This document shows, one piece after another, positions 6,786 to 9,201 of a DNA stretch of 9,201 nucleotides. This stretch comes from an uncultured Clostridia bacterium. Lineage in GTDB: Bacteria; Bacillota; Clostridia; Oscillospirales; Ruminococcaceae. The position numbers and the translations under genes were made by a program. Every line of letters begins with the position of its first letter. The first letter of the stretch is position 1. Location of the stretch: contig CAMEYZ010000077.1 in assembly GCA_945947715.1 (NCBI GenBank), positions 1 to 9,201 on the forward strand, written 5' to 3'. The notes under the pieces were generated by a model that was not told where the DNA came from, did no database searches, and saw only the letters and a list, made by a program, of their open reading frames with translations.

Positions 6786-7709
6786 ATGAAAAAATATCTG
6801 CCGGAGGGAATATTATACTGCACCGCCGAAAATAAGCTGGCCATGAACAGCGCGACTGACCTTGAAGAGGCGTCAAGAAGCGGAAGGATACTTGAAGCAA
6901 GAGTCTCCGTCTGCACGAGCGAACACGACCTTATCGTGGAGCTTCCCTGCATGAAGGGCATTATCCCCCGCGAGGAGGGCGCACTGGGCATCGCAGACGG
7001 CTCTACCCGCGATATCGCTCTTATCACAAAGGTCAACAAGCCTGTGTGCTTCAAGGTCATGTCCGTCACTGTCGATGAGAGAGGTCAGCCTGTGGCGTAT
7101 CTTTCAAGACTGGCAGCTCAGCTGGAATGTATGGAAAACTATATCAGCCGCCTTTCGCCGGGAGATATCATTCCTGCAAGAGTTACTCATTTAGAGCAGT
7201 TCGGCGCATTTGTGGATATCGGCTGTGGCATATCCTCGCTGGTGCCTATCGACGCCATATCCATATCGAGGATATCTCACCCGTCAGACAGATTCTACAA
7301 CGGCGAGGATATAAAGGTCATAGTCAAGGGCTTTTCGGAGGGCAGAGTGTGGCTCTCTCACAAGGAGCTGCTGGGCACATGGGAGGAAAATGCTGCCATG
7401 TTTTCCGCAGGAGAGACTGTCTCGGGAGTTATCCGCTCTGTGGAAAGCTATGGCATCTTTGTGGAGCTAACCCCCAATCTTGCAGGACTTGCGGAGCCAA
7501 AGGCGGGAGTTCGTCCCGGACAGCAGGCAGGAGTTTACATAAAGGCTCTGATACCCGAAAAGATGAAGGTCAAGCTGATTATTGTAGACGTGTTCGACAG
7601 CGTAAGAGTCCCCGGGAACATCAACTATTTTATTGACAGTGGAAAGCTTTCCCATTGGAAATATTCCTCGGAGGGCTCGGAGAGGGTCATAGAATCATAT
7701 TTTAACTGA
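6786..7709 (+). CDS. Three-S1-domain RNA-binding protein
   Basis: The product is 307 residues with no signal peptide or membrane segment, so it is cytoplasmic. Three OB-fold S1-like segments can be seen: a divergent one at about 33-108 (GRILEARVSVC, KGIIPREEG, VCFKVMSV); a classic one at about 126-197 (GDIIPARVTHLEQFGAFVDIG, then VKGFSEGRVWLSHKELLG); and a third at about 209-269 (GETVSGVIRSVESYGIFVEL, then MKVKLIIVD). S1 domains bind single-stranded RNA. The protein resembles ribosomal protein S1 but is shorter than the canonical four- to six-domain form, so ribosome binding, mRNA binding or translation control are all possible. The Shine-Dalgarno AGGAAAGG (6771-6778) is 7 bases before the ATG. 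A TATAAT at 6729-6734 has no good -35, so transcription probably also comes from the YitT-family promoter. The stop codon abuts the 99-bp palindromic element. Confidence 0.82.
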   Translation: MKKYLPEGILYCTAENKLAMNSATDLEEASRSGRILEARVSVCTSEHDLIVELPCMKGIIPREEGALGIADGSTRDIALITKVNKPVCFKVMSVTVDERGQPVAYLSRLAAQLECMENYISRLSPGDIIPARVTHLEQFGAFVDIGCGISSLVPIDAISISRISHPSDRFYNGEDIKVIVKGFSEGRVWLSHKELLGTWEENAAMFSAGETVSGVIRSVESYGIFVELTPNLAGLAEPKAGVRPGQQAGVYIKALIPEKMKVKLIIVDVFDSVRVPGNINYFIDSGKLSHWKYSSEGSERVIESYFN

Positions 7710-7710
7710 T

Positions 7711-7809
7711 ACTAAGCTCCGATAATAAAGTGTACAAAAAATCTGTGCAAAAACTTGCATATATAGTTTTTGCACAGATTTTTTGTCTGCACTTTAACCG
7801 GAGATTAGT
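7711..7809. repeat. 99-bp long inverted repeat, possible MITE
   Basis: The two arms pair over almost the whole length. From the outside in: ACTAA (7711-7715) with TTAGT (7805-7809), a G/A mismatch, CTCCG (7717-7721) with CGGAG (7799-7803), a 4x2 internal loop, TAAAGTG (7726-7732) with CACTTTA (7790-7796), a 1x3 internal loop, then a perfect 22-bp stem (7734-7755 with 7765-7786) around a 9-base loop. That is 39 base pairs. It starts one base after the S1-gene stop codon. The flanks CTGAT (7706-7710) and TTGAT (7810-7814) differ at one base and could be a decayed 5-bp target duplication. No coding capacity. Mobility is inference. Confidence 0.7.
7734..7786. terminator. Inner stem of the 99-bp repeat, able to act as bidirectional terminator
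   Basis: A perfect 22-bp stem, loop 7756-7764. Six A's (7736-7741) pair with six T's (7779-7784) around a CTGTGC/GCACAG core, so either transcript would have a hairpin followed by a U-run. It lies between convergent genes (S1-domain + and hisA -). The stem is AT-rich apart from the core. Confidence 0.55.
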
Positions 7810-7822
7810 TTGATAAGCAACA

Positions 7823-7860
7823 GCAGCGGCTGCCCGTAAAGGACAGCCGCTGTGTGTTTT
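7823..7860 (+). terminator. Second hairpin terminator, related to the one at 1203-1238
   Basis: The stem 7824-7834 pairs with 7841-7852 with one bulged A (7843), around the loop CGTAAA; G7823 and T7853 can add a wobble pair. GTGTTTT follows on the + strand, so it can end the S1-domain transcript. No T-run follows on the minus strand. Arm and loop closely resemble the hairpin at 1203-1238. Confidence 0.68.
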
Positions 7861-7873
7861 ACCTATTCAATTA

Positions 7874-8641
7874 TTATAAAGCCGAAAGCTTTTCAAAGGA
7901 CAGCGTTCCGCCGAATATATCCAGTGCACTTCCCACGGTAAAGTCCACATGACCCTTTCCGAGGACACGCAGCTTTTCAATATCCTCATAGGAGCCGATT
8001 CCCCCCGCATAGGTGGAGGGTATTTCCGTAAGCTCTCCCAGAGCAGCGGCGATATTTTCCTCTATCCCCTTTGCCTTGCCCTCCGCGTCCACGGCGTGGA
8101 CAAGAAATTCATCACAGTAGGAGGACAGCATTTTCAGCGACTCCTTATTGACAGTCACATCGGTGAATTTCTGCCAGCGGTCAGTAACGATATAATACTC
8201 TCCGTCCCGCTTCCGACAGGACAGGTCCAGTACAAGATGCTCTCTGCCCGCCGCAGCCTTCAGCCTTTCCAGCCGCTCGAAGGATATCTCCCCGTCCTTG
8301 AAAACATAGGACGTCACGATAACATGGCTTGCTCCTGCCTCAAGAAACTCCGCAGCATTTTCGGCAGTTATCCCACCGCCTATCTGCATGCCGTCTTTGT
8401 ACTCCGACAGCGCGGAAAGCGCCTGTTTTTTATCCGCCTCGTAATACTCCGAGCCCACGGGATTAAGCATGATGATATGCCCTCCTGAAAGGCCTCTGCT
8501 TTTATAAAGCTGGGCATAATATCCGCCGTCGTATTCGGAAACGTAGTTTTCCTCAGCAAAGCTGTTTTTATCGGAGAGGCTTCCTCCCACTATCTGCTTC
8601 ACTCTGCCGTTATGTATATCAATGCATGGACGAAATTTCAT
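7874..8641 (-). CDS. hisA: HisA, eukaryotic (HIS6) type: ProFAR isomerase
   Basis: Phosphoribosylformimino-5-aminoimidazole carboxamide ribotide isomerase opens the sugar of ProFAR to PRFAR, the fourth step of histidine synthesis, in the cytoplasm. The 255-residue TIM barrel carries motifs of the eukaryotic-type branch rather than usual bacterial HisA: CIDIHNGRVKQIVGG (6-20), YYAQLYKSR (41-49), QIGGGI (86-91), VIVTSYVF (107-114), LVLDLSCRK (136-144), FLVHAVDAEG (179-188), YAGGIGS (211-217) and TVGSALDIFGG (235-245). These line up with yeast His6 as I remember it. D8 and D139 are at the expected catalytic Asp positions. The ATG (8641-8639) overlaps the TAA of the upstream GGDEF gene by one base (TAATG). 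A GGAG (8653-8650) lies 8 bases before it, inside the upstream gene. The stop TAA is followed by a second in-frame TAA. No other his gene is in the window. Confidence 0.93.
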   Translation of the reverse strand: MKFRPCIDIHNGRVKQIVGGSLSDKNSFAEENYVSEYDGGYYAQLYKSRGLSGGHIIMLNPVGSEYYEADKKQALSALSEYKDGMQIGGGITAENAAEFLEAGASHVIVTSYVFKDGEISFERLERLKAAAGREHLVLDLSCRKRDGEYYIVTDRWQKFTDVTVNKESLKMLSSYCDEFLVHAVDAEGKAKGIEENIAAALGELTEIPSTYAGGIGSYEDIEKLRVLGKGHVDFTVGSALDIFGGTLSFEKLSAL

Positions 8642-9201
8642 TACTCATTCTCCGGTTTTTTCATAATGTCAAGGGCCTTGTTCTTTTTGTCCTTGTACAG
8701 TGCGGAATCGGCCTTATCCATATAATCCCGTATGCTGATATCAGCACCGCACTCAAAGGTGTGGATACCCACGCTCATGCACACATTATAGGGCTTTTCC
8801 GACTGCTTGTTATGCTCTGCGGCGATAGCCTTTATCCTCGGAGGGATATCCTTGATTATCCCTGCCATTTCGGGAGTAACTACAGCAAAGGCTGCAAACT
8901 CATCGCCGCCTATCCTCGCCACGATATCCGAATCCCGGAGAGCCTTTTTCAGATACCCCGCCGCAGTTCGGATAGCATAATCTCCGTCATCGTGGCCGAA
9001 GGTATCGTTTATCTTCTTAAGATTGTCGAGGTCGCCGAAGATAAGCACTCCCACCTTGCCCTTATTGACCTCGTTATGAATAACATCGTCAGCGTACTTG
9101 TAGAAGCCCCGGCGATTGAACACACCTGTAAGCTCGTCGGACATGGATATCTTGTTGAGCATGGTATTCTTGTTCTGGATAAGCTGGATAGAGCCTTCCA
9201 G
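8641..9201 (-). CDS. GGDEF-domain protein, probable diguanylate cyclase (N-terminus outside window)
   Basis: The reading frame is open to the right edge: thirteen codons precede the first visible ATG at 9162, so only the C-terminal part is seen (186 residues). It is a complete GGDEF domain: SDELTGVFNRRGF (8-20, numbered from that ATG), metal-binding D44 in FGDLDNLKKINDTFGHDDGD, the exact signature GGDEF (85-89) and SVGI (130-133). An RxxD inhibitory site (RDSD, 76-79) stands five residues before GGDEF, the usual place for product inhibition. This predicts synthesis of cyclic di-GMP from two GTP. The leading residues (LEGSIQLIQNKNT) look like the helical linker to an N-terminal sensor or membrane region that cannot be seen. 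The gene precedes hisA in the same operon with a TAATG overlap. Confidence 0.92.
   Translation of the reverse strand: MEGSIQLIQNKNTMLNKISMSDELTGVFNRRGFYKYADDVIHNEVNKGKVGVLIFGDLDNLKKINDTFGHDDGDYAIRTAAGYLKKALRDSDIVARIGGDEFAAFAVVTPEMAGIIKDIPPRIKAIAAEHNKQSEKPYNVCMSVGIHTFECGADISIRDYMDKADSALYKDKKNKALDIMKKPENE

Noticed and set aside
7711..7809. CRISPR repeat or riboswitch reading of the palindrome
   Set aside because: There is only one unit and no spacer array. It lies after a stop codon between convergent genes, not in a 5' leader.

Overview
The window looks like the chromosome of a fibre-degrading gut Firmicute, most likely Ruminococcus (Oscillospiraceae). Base composition is about 50% GC. Shine-Dalgarno sites are strong GGAGG types, promoters are consensus sigma-A type, and UvrA and the YitT-type membrane protein look clostridial. 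A GH74-type xyloglucanase points to plant cell-wall breakdown. The genus call is inference from gene content; no marker such as rRNA is present.

Layout. (1) 1-1184, +: C-terminal half of a GH74-like beta-propeller glycoside hydrolase, cut by the left edge. (2) 1203-1238: hairpin terminator shared by convergent genes. (3) 1254-4085, -: complete uvrA (nucleotide excision repair). (4) 4086-4307: divergent control region with two consensus promoters back to back, a candidate SOS/LexA box inside the uvrA promoter, and an unusual Shine-Dalgarno/hairpin/ATG leader for uvrA. (5) 4308-5648, +: secreted protein with two fibronectin-III-like domains and a transglutaminase-like domain, closed by a rho-independent terminator. 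(6) 5800-6690, +: YitT-family membrane protein with its own promoter and a TTG start. (7) 6786-7709, +: protein with three S1-like RNA-binding domains, possibly cotranscribed with the gene before it. (8) 7710-7873: a 99-bp near-palindrome that looks like a MITE, followed by a second hairpin related to the one at 1203-1238. (9) 7874-8641, -: HisA of the eukaryotic (yeast HIS6) type. (10) 8641-9201, -: C-terminal GGDEF (diguanylate cyclase) domain, cut by the right edge and overlapping hisA in a TAATG stop/start.

The genes do not form one pathway. They are a string of short transcription units: polysaccharide degradation, DNA repair, a cell-surface protein, a membrane/RNA-binding pair, and a cyclic-di-GMP/histidine-biosynthesis pair. 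No phage, insertion-sequence transposase, CRISPR, toxin-antitoxin or defence gene is visible. The best leads are the 99-bp palindromic element, the stop/start coupling of a diguanylate cyclase to a eukaryotic-type HisA, and the uvrA control region. I did not find a convincing new multi-gene system.
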